Source of the DNA: Anseongella ginsenosidimutans
Lineage (GTDB): Bacteria > Bacteroidota > Bacteroidia > Sphingobacteriales > Sphingobacteriaceae
Reading direction: 5' to 3'
Length of the DNA stretch: 64,000 bases
Assembly (NCBI RefSeq): GCF_008033235.1
Contig: NZ_CP042432.1
Coordinates: 496,001-560,000 of the forward strand
In this document: positions 38,253-48,429 of the stretch, piece after piece
Layout: every line of letters begins with the position of its first letter
Numbering within the stretch: the first letter of the stretch is position 1
Made by a program: the position numbers and the translations under genes
Notes under the pieces: generated by a model
The model's input: only the letters and a program-made list of their open reading frames with translations
Databases searched by the model: none
What the model was told of the DNA's origin: nothing

Positions 38253-41200
38253 TTATCCTAACCTGAGCAGATCCTTGTAAATATTCTCCTGGTGCTGATT
38301 TTCCTTTTTCTTATCATGGTCATGCCCGTGTCCCTCTTCGGCGTGGGCAGCCTTTGTCTTATTCCTCACCAGCGTCATGTACCCGATTCCGGGCTGTACG
38401 TTGTACTCGGCCAGCGCATAGTAAACGCGGTCATCTTTGAGCAGCTGACTTACCCTGCTTTCGGGATCGTTGATATCGCCGAAGGTAATGGCGTCGGCCG
38501 GGCAGGAAGTAGAGCAGGCGGTTTCGATGTCCCCGTCCTTAAGAGGGCGTTTCTCCATCTTCGCCTCCAGTTTGCCAGCCTGGATCCGCTGCACGCAGAA
38601 GGTACATTTTTCCATAACTCCCCTTGAACGGACCACCACATCGGGGTTAAGGGCCAGCTTGCCCAGGTCATTGTTCATATAATAATCAAAGGCGTCGTTA
38701 TTGGCATAGTTGAACCAGTTGAAACGGCGTACCTTGTAGGGGCAGTTGTTCGCGCAGTAACGGGTACCGAAGCAGCGGTTATAAGCCTGCTGATTCAGGC
38801 CGTCAGAAGAGTGCATCGTGGCAAGCACCGGGCAAACCGTTTCGCAGGGTGCATGGTCGCAATGCTGGCAAAGCATCGGCTGATGCACTACTTCGATGTT
38901 TTCCGGGTCTTCCTCATCAACCGCGTAATAGCGGTCAATACGGATCCAATGCATTTCCCTCCTGCGCCTTACCTCATCCTTTCCTACTACCGGCACATTG
39001 TTCTCCATGCTGCAGCTCACCACGCAGGCGCCGCATCCGGTGCAGGAATTCAGGTCAATAGCCATTCCCCAGTGATGACCGGGCTTGCTATGTTCATCCC
39101 ATAAAGAGTAGTAAGGATTATTCGGGTCCTCGCCTTCTTTTAGCTTATCGTGATTATGATTGGGATTGCTTCCCGCGTTATGATCTTCGGAATATTGTGC
39201 AAACGTCGTTTCCCTTACCGTATCCCGGCCTTCCACGCTATGGTGCATCTGGGTTTGGGCAAGTTCGTATATATCGCCGGTAGGAGTCACGCTGACCCCG
39301 GCTGCATAACGAAAGGCCCCGTTTGAAAGATTGACAAAAGGATAGGCATTTTTACCTACGTTATTGCCGGCTTTTCCGCAATGCGTACGTCCGTATCCCA
39401 GGGCAACCGATACGGTTCCAGCGGCCTGGCCGGGTTGGATCAGTACCGGGAGCTGAACGGAATAGGAAGCCGACTTCAATTCCACTACATCCCATTGCTT
39501 CACGCCCAGTTCCAAAGCGGTCTGGGGAGAAATAGCCGCGTAATTGTCCCAGGTTACTTTTGATACCGGGTCGGGCAATTCCTGCAGCCAGGGATTATTG
39601 GCATGACGGCCATCGCGCATAGCGGGCTTCTCATAAAGTGAGAGTTCAAACTCGCCTTTAAGCGAAGCGGCAGCCTGGATGATGGCCCTTGCAGGCGAAC
39701 TAAGATCCTGCGAAAAAGTATAGGCGGCCGCACCGGCGGTTACCGGAAGTACCGCTACCCCTTTTTGAAGAAGAAGCGTCCAGTTATGCGCCGCATCCGT
39801 GCCTTCTCCTCCCGCTGCGGGAAGTATATTAGCTTCCCAGTGATCCTGGATATAATCCTCCCACCGCATCGGGTTCAGCATCCAGGCGAGCAGGCTTTGC
39901 TGCATTTGCCGGGTATTGAAAAGAGGGTTAATGGTAGGCTGGGCAACATAATAAGCGCTTGGGCGCGGCTGGTAATCATTCCAGGATTCAAATGGATTAT
40001 GATCCGGAGCAAGTATGTTGCAATGCGCCGCAGTTTCGTCCACCCTGTCCGAGAAGGACACCTTCATCCGCACATTTTTAAGGGCTTCAATAAATTTACC
40101 CGCTTCCGGATAATCGTATGCCGGGTTTACTCCGTGGAAAAACACCGCGCCGATCTCTTTACGGCCCATCCGGTCAAGCAATGCGGCAAAAGCAGCCTCA
40201 TCACCCTGATGAGTGAAATGCGGATTATCCAGATCTATTGTGGTACCGTAACTACCCAGAAGGGAATTAATGGCATTTACTACCGTTTGAACGGCAATGT
40301 CATTTACGCCACAAACTACCAGGGCGCTTCCTTTTGCCTCCCAGAGCGCTTCGGCAGCCTCTGTAATCTTCTTCGTCGCCGTCTGAGGCAGTTCGCCAGC
40401 CTGCAGGCCGGCTGCTCCCGCCCGTTTTGCAATTTCATTATACAGGGCAAGGGCGGCTGTTCCATGTTGTGAAGGCTTCAGCGGAATACGAATGTCCGCG
40501 TTCGTCCCGGTCATTGAAAGCCCGCTCTCGATATGGATATGCCTGGACATCACCCCTTCTTCCCTGATCGACTTCACGTTGCGCCTGGAAACATACTGCT
40601 TTGAAAACTCCACCGGAGAGATCCAGGTACCCAGGAAATCCGCACCAAGGCTCAGGATCACAGAAGCCTGGTCGAACCGGTAGGACGGCAGTACCGCTTT
40701 TCCGAAGCTGTTCTGATTCGCCTTTATAATAGCTGAATGCGAAACCGGTTCGTAAACGACATGCTCCGTATTCGGGTATTTCTGTATAAATTGGGCTATA
40801 AGCGCTTTAGTTGAAGGGCTGATGATGGTTGAGGAAAGGATAACAGCGTTTTTCCCTTCCGAATTAAGGGAATTCATCTGGGATACCACGACATTATCCA
40901 CATCATCCCAGCTGGCTTCCTGCTCGTTCATAACCGGCTCCTTCAGGCGCCCGTTGTCATAAAGGGTAAGCAGGGAAGCATGCCCTACTGCATCCACACC
41001 GCCTTTGGCAATGGGGCAGGCAGGGTTACCCTCAATCTTAATAGGACGGCCTTCGTGTGTTTTCACCAGTATCCCGTACCCGTCCGGCAGAGCGGATGCG
41101 TAATAATCGGGGACACCCGGGGTTACACCTTCCGGCTTTACCAGGTAAGGCACCGCCTTGCGCACAGGCGCCCTGTTACAGGCGGCCAGCGTGGCCGTTC

Positions 41201-41384
41201 CCACCCCGAATCCGATCATTTTCAGGAAATCGCGGCGAGGGGTAACGGTATTTTTATTGATCTCTTCCACAAGGGCCTCCACGGGGAGGTCCTCCGCAAA
41301 TTCCCGCTGCTTCGATTCCTGATATTCGGGAGTGTTATAAAGCTCCTCGAATCCTTTCCAGTACTTTTTCGTCAGTTTTTCCAT
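38253..41384 (-). CDS. actB: Alternative complex III iron-sulfur subunit ActB
   Basis: A 1043-residue peripheral subunit. A twin-arginine-like signal (RRDFLKMIGFGVGTATLAAC, Arg50-Arg51) precedes a molybdopterin-oxidoreductase-like domain that in this family carries no molybdenum cofactor. The C-terminal ferredoxin part holds four cysteine clusters: CTGCGACVVSC, CQHCDHAPCETVCP, CFGTRYCANNCP and CTFCVQ with a later CSTSCP. These fit three 4Fe-4S and one 3Fe-4S centres. The C-terminus is histidine-rich (EEGHGHDHDKK). Confidence 0.97.
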   Translation of the reverse strand: MEKLTKKYWKGFEELYNTPEYQESKQREFAEDLPVEALVEEINKNTVTPRRDFLKMIGFGVGTATLAACNRAPVRKAVPYLVKPEGVTPGVPDYYASALPDGYGILVKTHEGRPIKIEGNPACPIAKGGVDAVGHASLLTLYDNGRLKEPVMNEQEASWDDVDNVVVSQMNSLNSEGKNAVILSSTIISPSTKALIAQFIQKYPNTEHVVYEPVSHSAIIKANQNSFGKAVLPSYRFDQASVILSLGADFLGTWISPVEFSKQYVSRRNVKSIREEGVMSRHIHIESGLSMTGTNADIRIPLKPSQHGTAALALYNEIAKRAGAAGLQAGELPQTATKKITEAAEALWEAKGSALVVCGVNDIAVQTVVNAINSLLGSYGTTIDLDNPHFTHQGDEAAFAALLDRMGRKEIGAVFFHGVNPAYDYPEAGKFIEALKNVRMKVSFSDRVDETAAHCNILAPDHNPFESWNDYQPRPSAYYVAQPTINPLFNTRQMQQSLLAWMLNPMRWEDYIQDHWEANILPAAGGEGTDAAHNWTLLLQKGVAVLPVTAGAAAYTFSQDLSSPARAIIQAAASLKGEFELSLYEKPAMRDGRHANNPWLQELPDPVSKVTWDNYAAISPQTALELGVKQWDVVELKSASYSVQLPVLIQPGQAAGTVSVALGYGRTHCGKAGNNVGKNAYPFVNLSNGAFRYAAGVSVTPTGDIYELAQTQMHHSVEGRDTVRETTFAQYSEDHNAGSNPNHNHDKLKEGEDPNNPYYSLWDEHSKPGHHWGMAIDLNSCTGCGACVVSCSMENNVPVVGKDEVRRRREMHWIRIDRYYAVDEEDPENIEVVHQPMLCQHCDHAPCETVCPVLATMHSSDGLNQQAYNRCFGTRYCANNCPYKVRRFNWFNYANNDAFDYYMNNDLGKLALNPDVVVRSRGVMEKCTFCVQRIQAGKLEAKMEKRPLKDGDIETACSTSCPADAITFGDINDPESRVSQLLKDDRVYYALAEYNVQPGIGYMTLVRNKTKAAHAEEGHGHDHDKKKENQHQENIYKDLLRLG

Positions 41385-41404
41385 TTACAATGGCTAATAA
41401 ACAA

Positions 41405-42807
41405 TCAATAATGGCATCTTGCACATTCGATGCCGCCCAGATCAGCTACAGAAATCCCCTCACCACCTTTTTTCATCTGCTCATGAGCTGCCAGGATCTT
41501 ATCATAGTATGCGTTATCTTCTGCATGGATCACTTCGGTTTCGCGGTGGCAATCCACACACCACTTCATGGTCAGCGGGGAGAATTGGTAGATCTCTTCC
41601 ATTTCCGCAACCGGCCCGTGGCAGGCGTAGCAAACCGGGTCGTCTGCTTTCAGTCCTTTGGCTTCCCGGATGGAGGCTTCCGCAACGGTCACGTGCTGGG
41701 AATGGTTGAAATAGGCAAAGTCGGGAAGATTATGGACCCTGATCCATTCAACCCCTTCGGGATTGTCGCCGTACTCGCCCGTTGCCGGGTCGTAGTCAAG
41801 CGCTTTATATATTTTTGCGATCTCCGCCTCCGCAGTCGGAGAATCGCTTCCCTGTCCGTTTGCCACATTATGACAATTCATACAGGTACTTAGTGAAGGA
41901 ATAGTTGCGTTCTTGCTTTTCCAGGCGCCCCCATGACAGTAGCGGCAGTCAATTTCCATGGCGCCGGCATGCAGGTCATGCGGGAAACGAATAGGCTGTG
42001 TAGGTTGGTAATACTGTTCCACACCTACGTTCCACATGACGTTCCAGCTCAGGGCGGAACCGGCCATCAGCACGACCAGGATGGAAACAGCAATGAATTT
42101 CTTATTGCGGGCCAGCTTTTTAAGGCCCCCATATAATCCTTTTTGGCCGTTACTTCAGGCGCTACCTCTACTCCCTGGTTCTTCAGGATCACTCTTTTTA
42201 ACGAACCGATGGTGCGGTTCAGGACCAGGGTAACCAGGAACAGGAGTGCAGCCAGCACAAGCAGGCCGATCACGGTAATGCCGGAAGTCCCCTTGTCTTC
42301 CGCCTGTTCTGCACCGCCAGCCGCGGGGGCGGCAGGCTGCTGCAGCGCCTGGGTTTCCGCCTCTATATAAGACAGGATATCAATGACCTCCCCTTCCGAT
42401 AACTGGGGGAAAGGAGGCATGGGAGACTGGTTGTATTCTTCGAAAATGGCTACGGCTGCCGGATCGCCGCTGGCAACCATCCCGGGGGAATCGTGGATCC
42501 AGTTGATGAGCCATTGCTGATCATGACGCTGGTTCACGCCTGCAAGGGCAGGTCCGGTGATCTTCCTGTCCAATGCATGACAGGCGGCGCAATAGCTGCT
42601 GAATAAGGTTTCACCGTTGGCAATATCTCCTGCAATGGAAGCACCTCCGGTAGCTACGGTATCCTGCATGGCGGCAGCGGTATCGCTGGCAGGGGCCTGA
42701 GGCTCCTGCGCCGTTGCTGAATAAGTGAAAAAGGTGAATAACAGGAAGAAGGAAAATGCGAATCCGGATAATCTCCGCGTGAAACAGATGGAAGAGTTAT
42801 GACTCAT
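41405..42807 (-). CDS. actA: Alternative complex III multihaem cytochrome c ActA, frameshifted
   Basis: One gene in two frames. The 5' part (42807 to about 42131) encodes a signal peptide, a monohaem domain (YCAACHALDRKITGPALAGV) and a membrane helix. The 3' part (from about 42125 to 41405) encodes a second helix and five haem sites: CRYCH, CMNCH, CYACH, CVDCH and CARCH. The frame breaks at a run of five G on the coding strand (42126-42130). Six would read GGLKKLARNKKFIAVSI straight through, as expected for ActA. Since ActA is the electron-carrying core and every other act gene is intact, a base undercall is more likely than gene loss. Confidence 0.9.
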
Positions 42808-43024
42808 TGCTGCGTATATCTATCTCTTGTAAAATAGTCTTTAATGTGTGTCAAAGTACGTTTTTGCGGCACGTGACTTTGGGATGACAAAAATATGACA
42901 TAAAAAATTATTTATCGCAGGTACCCCCCGATTTTAATAATTTATAATCATTCTAAATTGATTTTTCAATTTTTTTTATTTAATTTTTTGGCCTATGTCC
43001 TTTCGGCATACTGCTGCTATCCAA

Positions 43025-44005
43025 TTACATATCAAGCAGCCATGCAAAGATCAGCGGCGCCACAATCGTGGCATCTGACTCAATTACATACTTAGGCGTA
43101 TGGATATCGAGCTTGCCCCAGGTGATCTTTTCGTTGGGAATGGCCCCCGAATAAGATCCGTAGCTCGTGGTGGAATCGGAAATCTGGCAGAAATAACTCC
43201 AAAACGGAATGGTTTCCATTTCAAGATCCTGGTAAAGCATAGGCACTACACAAATGGGGAAATCGCCGGCGATACCGCCTCCGATCTGGAAGAAACCCAC
43301 GCCCTTGCCTTCCGAATTTTTGATATACCAGTCCGCGAGCCAGGTCATGTACTCAATCCCGGACTTCACGGTGGCGGGCTTCAGTTCCTTTTTAAGGCAG
43401 TAGGAAGCAAAGATATTTCCCATCGTGGAATCTTCCCAGCCGGGAACTACAATGGGAAGGTTCTTTTCCGCGGCCGCCAGCATCCAGCTGTCTTTCGGGT
43501 CAATCTCGTAGAATTGTTCCAGGTCGCCCGAAAGCAGCATCTTATACATGTACTCATGCGGGAAGTACCGCTGCCCACTCTCCTCGGCGTCCTTCCACTG
43601 GCGGAAAATATACTTCTGCATGCGGCGGAAAGCTTCTTCCTCGGGAATACAAGTATCGGTAACCCGGTTATAGCCCTTTTCCAGAAGTTTCCACTCCTCT
43701 TCCGGGCTCAGGTCCCGGTAGTGTGGCACCCGCTTATAGCTGTTATGCGCCACCAGGTTCATGACGTCTTCTTCCAGGTTGGCCCCGGTACAGGAGATGA
43801 TCTGGACCTTGTCCTGCCGGATCATTTCCGCCAGGATCTTCCCCATTTCCGCCGTACTCATGGCGCCGGCCAGGGTGATCATCATTTTACCTCCTTCGGC
43901 AAGATGCTGCTCATACCCCTTCGCCGCATCTACCAGGGCGGCGGCATTGAAATGGAGGTAATACTTTTCAATGAAGGCGGAAATTGAATTACGGGTTGTA
44001 TCCAT
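43025..44005 (-). CDS. Deoxyhypusine synthase-like protein
   Basis: A 326-residue NAD-dependent enzyme of the deoxyhypusine synthase family. The N-terminal LAGAMSTAEMGKILAEMI, the NAD-binding SCTGANLEEDVMNLVAH and FFQIGGGIAGDFPI are present. The catalytic lysine is Lys298 in ITWGKLD. The bacterium should lack the archaeal/eukaryal substrate eIF5A, so a polyamine product (such as homospermidine) or another acceptor is more likely. ATG 44005 was chosen, as the upstream frame contains no family sequence. A TAnnTTTG promoter lies 48 bases upstream. Confidence 0.92.
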   Translation of the reverse strand: MDTTRNSISAFIEKYYLHFNAAALVDAAKGYEQHLAEGGKMMITLAGAMSTAEMGKILAEMIRQDKVQIISCTGANLEEDVMNLVAHNSYKRVPHYRDLSPEEEWKLLEKGYNRVTDTCIPEEEAFRRMQKYIFRQWKDAEESGQRYFPHEYMYKMLLSGDLEQFYEIDPKDSWMLAAAEKNLPIVVPGWEDSTMGNIFASYCLKKELKPATVKSGIEYMTWLADWYIKNSEGKGVGFFQIGGGIAGDFPICVVPMLYQDLEMETIPFWSYFCQISDSTTSYGSYSGAIPNEKITWGKLDIHTPKYVIESDATIVAPLIFAWLLDM

Positions 44006-44053
44006 TTTGAGAAATTCTTCGTAGAATGAACAGGATATTGTTTCCTGATGCGG

Positions 44054-44061
44054 CAAAAATA
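44054..44061 (-). promoter_or_regulatory. Putative -7 promoter element for the deoxyhypusine synthase-like gene
   Basis: On the minus strand the bases read TATTTTTG, matching TAnnTTTG, 48 bases before ATG 44005. It faces away from a second element at 44089-44096. Confidence 0.45.
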
Positions 44062-44088
44062 GAAATTTTATCCTATATATGTTTATTA

Positions 44089-44096
44089 TACTTTTG
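44089..44096 (+). promoter_or_regulatory. Putative -7 promoter element for the outer-membrane barrel gene
   Basis: TACTTTTG matches TAnnTTTG and lies 24 bases before ATG 44121. With the element on the other strand it makes a divergent promoter pair. Confidence 0.5.
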
Positions 44097-44120
44097 TAAC
44101 GGGGACAAACCCAGCTTTTT

Positions 44121-45253
44121 ATGAGGAAGATTCTGTTTTTACTGCTGATAACTTCAGCCATGAATGGTTTTGCGCAAGAGGATACGCTTTTTAGGAAAAA
44201 CAGCTTCATCCCACTTCCTGTTTTCGGCTACTCGCCGGAGAAAGGATTCGAATTCGGCGCGGGCATGTACTACGCGTTTTACACCGATAAAAGGGACCCG
44301 GTTCCGCTCACCAGGAACTCAACAATGCAGGTTTCGGGCACCTTTTCTACCGAAAGCCAGTACAAGCTGGACCTGAAAGCGGATCTCTGGACCCCGGGAA
44401 ACACCTGGCATATTCAGCCGCAGGTCCGCTACCACGATTCCCCCTTCAACTTTTACGGCCTTGGCGACACCGCCCTGAACAGCCTCAAGTCAAGGGTAAA
44501 CAATGAACAATACAAGATAAGCCTGACTGTTGAGCGGCTCCTGCTGAAGAACTTCTACGGGGGCGTTTCCTTTCTCTACCAGAAAGACGAATTTTCTTCC
44601 CGGGACAATGAAGGGATCTATCCTTCCCTCCCACTTATTGATAAGGAAGGAGGCCATGCTACTTTTTTAGGCATTTCCGCGGTATACGACAACCGTGACA
44701 ACCAGAATTATACGAGAGAAGGCGCCTTTCTGCGTCTCAGCATGAGCTATACGCCCCCGGTCTGGAGCAAGCGGGAACTTACCACCATTTCCCTGGACGG
44801 CCGTTACTTCCGGACGCTCTCCAAGCACTTAACCATTGGAACCAATGCCGTGTACAGCACGCTTCAGGGAAAGGAACGCCCGTTTTACTTTTTGCCATCC
44901 ATGGGCAGCGGGCAGATCATGCGGGGTTACCAGGGGGCCGTTACCGTGATCAAAGCTACCTGGCCATGCAGGCCGAACTGCGTTATTTTATTGATCCCGG
45001 CATCCGGATCAAGCTGCCTTTCCTGGATGACACCCCCAGCTTCGCCCTGGCAGCGTTTGGCGGCGGGGGATCGGTATTCAGGAACGGCAATTTCGACCCC
45101 GGGCGGCTGAAACCAAATTATGGCGTGGGCATCCGGTATTTCTATGACGAAGTATCCCGGCTCACCCTCCGGATGGATTATGGCTGGGGAGAAAAGCGGG
45201 CGGGAGAACCGCGCCAGGGCGCATTATACCTATCTGTCGGGGAGGCGTTTTAA
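44121..45253 (+). CDS. BamA/TamA-family outer membrane barrel protein, frameshifted
   Basis: A signal peptide (KILFLLLITSAMNGFAQ) is followed directly by an Omp85-type 16-strand barrel without POTRA domains. Landmarks are PVFGYSPEKGFEFGAGMYY, SAVYDNRDNQNYTREGAFL and the lid-loop motif MRGYQ. The frame is lost in the G run at 44933-44937. A sixth G would read MRGYQGGRYRDQSYLAMQAE and continue to the end of the second frame at 45253, finishing TLRMDYGWGEKR and the C-terminal F. About 377 residues if intact. Either an undercall or a pseudogene. Confidence 0.87.
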
Positions 45254-45279
45254 GCTTCCTGGCATCTTAGCTCCCGGCG

Positions 45280-46622
45280 TCAGGGCTGGGCATTCCTCAA
45301 CAAGGCTTCAAGATCCGCTTCAGGCTCTCTTCCTGTTGCCGGTCGTTCATACCAGGTATCAAGCGGCGTATAACCATCGAAAAATCCGCAGTTCCTTAAA
45401 TAAAAGTGATTGCCGGCAAGGCCTCCCGCATAGTCCATGCGATAACGCATACGGGCGGTATTATCCCCGGTAAGGCGCGCCCGCGTGAGTTCGGTCCAGT
45501 TTCCGCCCTTATCCCGGACCCATTGGTTGCCAAACAATACTTCGCGTTTAATATCACCCGTTCCGGGGATAAAATTTTCAAGAAAAGAATGAAAGCGCTT
45601 CAACCAGGTGCTGGTTTCCGGCCGCCGGAAACTGGCGATAAGCCGCCATTCCTTTTCTTCGGGTGCGTAAAAAAATGCGGTATAGGTCGTACTTCCCGCG
45701 TCGCCGGGCTTCCCGTGCAATAAAAACCTGTACGTGTTCCCTGCCTTCCAGTTATACCTCAGGTAGCTTTGGCCGCCGGAGCCTTCATTGCCGAATTCGC
45801 CGGCGTATACATCCTTTCCCTTCTTCAGCAACACAATCCGCTGATCTTCGGGTATGTCTTCGGGGTTATCGGTCTTAAACGGGCTCCAGACGGAAAAGAG
45901 GATCCGCCTTTCCCGGGGGAATTTACCTGGAAACCGAAATAGCCTTCCGCGAAGCCGGTGGCCATGAAATAGGATCCCTGCACATCTTCCCCTTCCGGTA
46001 CGGTCACCTCATTATAAAACCATTCCGCATCAAGCTCCCCGGGAACAGGATAACTCATATGTACGGAAGGCCCTCTTCGCCCCCAGTAAAAAAAATTACC
46101 TTCATTGTTTTTGACATACGCAATTTGCCCGTTTACGGCCGTTCCTTCAAGAACAATGCTGCTGACATCGGCAAATACCTCACCTGTCCTGGAAAGCCCT
46201 TTCAGCGTGATCGCCAGATAACCTGTATCGCGCAGCCGCCATTCGCCGGCCTGGATAAGAACGGGACCGGAGCCGGCGGCACTGACCTCCTTTCCGCGTC
46301 CCTGGACGATGACTTCGAGTTTGCTGCTTCCAGACGGAACGGATAAGTTCAGTCCAATCTTCAGCGAACCTTTCCGGGCAAGCCGGACATACGTGGTAAA
46401 CGTGGTTTTCCCGTCAGACCACTCCCTGATGCCTTCATTGGTCAGCCTGCCTCCTTCCCGCTCCTCAGGTGATTGCCAGGTATTGCCGCCCAACGGCACA
46501 GTAACGGTGTCTGTGGATGGCGGAGCGCCGGCTGCCGGAAAAGCCTCTGCGTAAAATACCCCGCCGCATAGGAACAAGGCCGGCAGTAAATGCTGCCTGA
46601 CCCTTTTGATGTTGAACTGCAT
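45280..46622 (-). CDS. DUF3472/DUF5077 secreted protein, frameshifted
   Basis: The 5' part (46622 to about 45920) has a signal peptide, a DUF5077 beta-sandwich (VPLGGNTWQSPEEREGG region) and the first half of DUF3472 (FFYWGRRGPSVHMSYPVP, GYFGFQVNSP). The 3' part (about 45915 to 45280) resumes DUF3472 with LLKKGKDVYAGEFGNEGSGG and ends near LEALLRNAQP. The frame is lost at a run of five C on the coding strand (45915-45919). One more base restores ERRILFSVWSPFKTDNPED. Start ATG 46622 is 11 bases after the methyltransferase stop. Function unknown. Confidence 0.85.
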
Positions 46623-46633
46623 ACTTCTGTTAA

Positions 46634-47476
46634 TCAAATCCGTATATTAAAATGTTCTTTCGCCTGCCCTTTCCGGAAGAAAACCAGCCCTATGTGAAAG
46701 AGGTCGGCGGTAAGGCTTACCGCGGGATGCTCTCTGATAAGCTCCCAGGCTTCCTCCATGCCTTTCGACCAGTGAATATCGTCAAAAATCACCAGGGAAT
46801 TCTCATGCAGGGCCGGCAGGCACCATTCAAAATAATTCAGGGTGGCGGCCTTCCGGTGGTTTCCGTCGATAAATAACAGGTCAAGGGAAGGCAGGGTCCC
46901 GAGCAGCTGCGGAAGCACTTCGTCAAAATTGCCGGTCAGCGACTCTATCGCGAATTTTTCCGTTGTAACCGCTGATAATCGTTCAAACCCCTCCCTGGCA
47001 ATGGCAGCTGTTTCTTCGCAGCCTTCGATAGTGATTACACGCGCGTGCGGGAAAGCGCTGGCCAGGTAGGCGGTGGTAATGCCCAGACAGGTCCCCAGTT
47101 CCAGTATGGTGGCGGGGCGTCTGTCGCCGGCGGCAGCATGATCGCCGGGATAGCTCCGGCGGAGATCCCGGGCAAGCCGGTAAATAAGCTGAGCCAGCCT
47201 GCGTGGTTTCAGCGCCGTAGCTGCCAGGTCGGAAACCTTCTTTTGCTTCCTGTTTCCGTATCGGGAACCGGCCCCCAGATCGGTGAGATTGATGATTCGG
47301 TCATCGGCAAGCAGCCGGCGACGCTCCTTTTCAATAAGATCGTAAGCAGGGTAGCGGTTTTTATCGTAAATTACCTCATCGGCCAGCCGGTACATAAAAG
47401 GAGAATGCAGTCCGTGACGGGTTTTAGCGGTTATGAAGTGGCGGAGCCAGCCTTTTAGCAGGTATGTATTCAGCAT
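46634..47476 (-). CDS. Class I SAM-dependent methyltransferase
   Basis: A 280-residue protein with the O-methyltransferase-like Rossmann core: motif I ILELGTCLGITTAYLA, motif II VITIEGCEETAAIAREG, and LDLLFIDGNHRKAATL. An N-terminal extension with FITAKTRHGLHSPFMYRLAD is typical of a Bacteroidota subgroup. The acceptor is unknown. It is followed by the DUF3472 gene on the same strand. Its promoter element ends almost at the ATG. Confidence 0.9.
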   Translation of the reverse strand: MLNTYLLKGWLRHFITAKTRHGLHSPFMYRLADEVIYDKNRYPAYDLIEKERRRLLADDRIINLTDLGAGSRYGNRKQKKVSDLAATALKPRRLAQLIYRLARDLRRSYPGDHAAAGDRRPATILELGTCLGITTAYLASAFPHARVITIEGCEETAAIAREGFERLSAVTTEKFAIESLTGNFDEVLPQLLGTLPSLDLLFIDGNHRKAATLNYFEWCLPALHENSLVIFDDIHWSKGMEEAWELIREHPAVSLTADLFHIGLVFFRKGQAKEHFNIRI

Positions 47477-47480
47477 CCTG

Positions 47481-47488
47481 CAAAGATA
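47481..47488 (-). promoter_or_regulatory. Putative -7 promoter element for the methyltransferase gene
   Basis: On the minus strand the bases read TATCTTTG, matching TAnnTTTG, with only four bases between it and ATG 47476. Such spacing would make a leaderless message. Confidence 0.4.
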
Positions 47489-47535
47489 TTAATTTGACAA
47501 TTTCAAAATTAATTTGTTAATATTACTGTACGGTG

Positions 47536-48429
47536 ATGATCGATCCAAAAGAAGTGACGGCCCTGGTAAAACTCCTTGACGACCCCGACGAGGAGGTGTA
47601 CAGGCATGTGGAAGAACGGCTGCTCTATCATGGGTATGAAGTGATGAACTTTCTTGAAAATTCCTGGGAGAAATCCCTCGACCCCGTTCTGCAGGACCGC
47701 ATTATTAACATCATCCATAAGATCCAGTTCCGGGAAGTAAAAAAGGAACTTAATGAATGGGCCATGAGCGGAGCTTTCGATCTGCTGCAGGGCATACTGA
47801 TCGTAAACCGGTACCAATACCCCGACCTTGACGAACAAAAGGTCATTAACCAGTTAGAAGATATCAAGCGGGATGTCTGGCTGCACATGAATTATGACAT
47901 GAGCGCGCTGGAAAAGGTAAAGCTGCTGAATCACGTGATCTTCAAGACACATGGCTTCAGCGGCAATACGGTAAACCACCAGGACCCGCAGAATTCCTAC
48001 CTGAACCTGGTGCTGGAAAGCAAAAAGGGAAACCAGATCTCGCTGGCACTGATCTATTCCCTGATCGCCCAGAAACTGGATATACCTATTTATGGAGTGA
48101 ATCTGCCGCAGCATTTCATCCTGGCTTATGTGGACGACCAGGAGCCGGTTCCCCGCGGCTTTGAAAAGCACGACGGCATTTTATTTTATATCAATCCTTT
48201 CAACAAGGGTTTTGTATTCAACAAACGGGATGTTGATTATTTCCTGAAGCAGCTGCAGATTGAACCCAGAAAAGAATTTTACCTGCCCTGCTCACACATT
48301 GCAATTGTCCAGCGTATTCTTCGCAACCTCATTTCTTCCTACCAGCAGCTGGGCGCCAGGGAAAAAGCCGATGAATTGCGGGAGCTGCTGGAAATCTCCG
48401 GGTTTAATACTCCATCAGGTACGCCTTGA
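47536..48429 (+). CDS. SirB1/transglutaminase-like family protein
   Basis: A 297-residue protein with a short helical N-terminal part and a Transglut_core2 (SirB1-like) domain: [50 protein letters not shown], and [11 protein letters not shown]. The family is related to transglutaminases, but the usual cysteine is replaced by serine in the ISLALIY stretch, so it is probably not a peptidase. ATG 47536 follows a GTG one codon earlier. It overlaps the convergent prfB by 26 bases. Confidence 0.85.
   Translation: MIDPKEVTALVKLLDDPDEEVYRHVEERLLYHGYEVMNFLENSWEKSLDPVLQDRIINIIHKIQFREVKKELNEWAMSGAFDLLQGILIVNRYQYPDLDEQKVINQLEDIKRDVWLHMNYDMSALEKVKLLNHVIFKTHGFSGNTVNHQDPQNSYLNLVLESKKGNQISLALIYSLIAQKLDIPIYGVNLPQHFILAYVDDQEPVPRGFEKHDGILFYINPFNKGFVFNKRDVDYFLKQLQIEPRKEFYLPCSHIAIVQRILRNLISSYQQLGAREKADELRELLEISGFNTPSGTP

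Noticed and set aside
43025-44209. Longer 394-residue start for the deoxyhypusine synthase-like gene
   Set aside because: The extra N-terminus overlaps the divergent barrel gene and both promoters, and does not resemble the family.
15607-45919. Phase variation by homopolymer slippage as the explanation of the four frameshifts
   Set aside because: The runs are only five bases, shorter than usual phase-variable tracts, and two of the genes are unlikely targets. It is kept only as an alternative to sequencing error.
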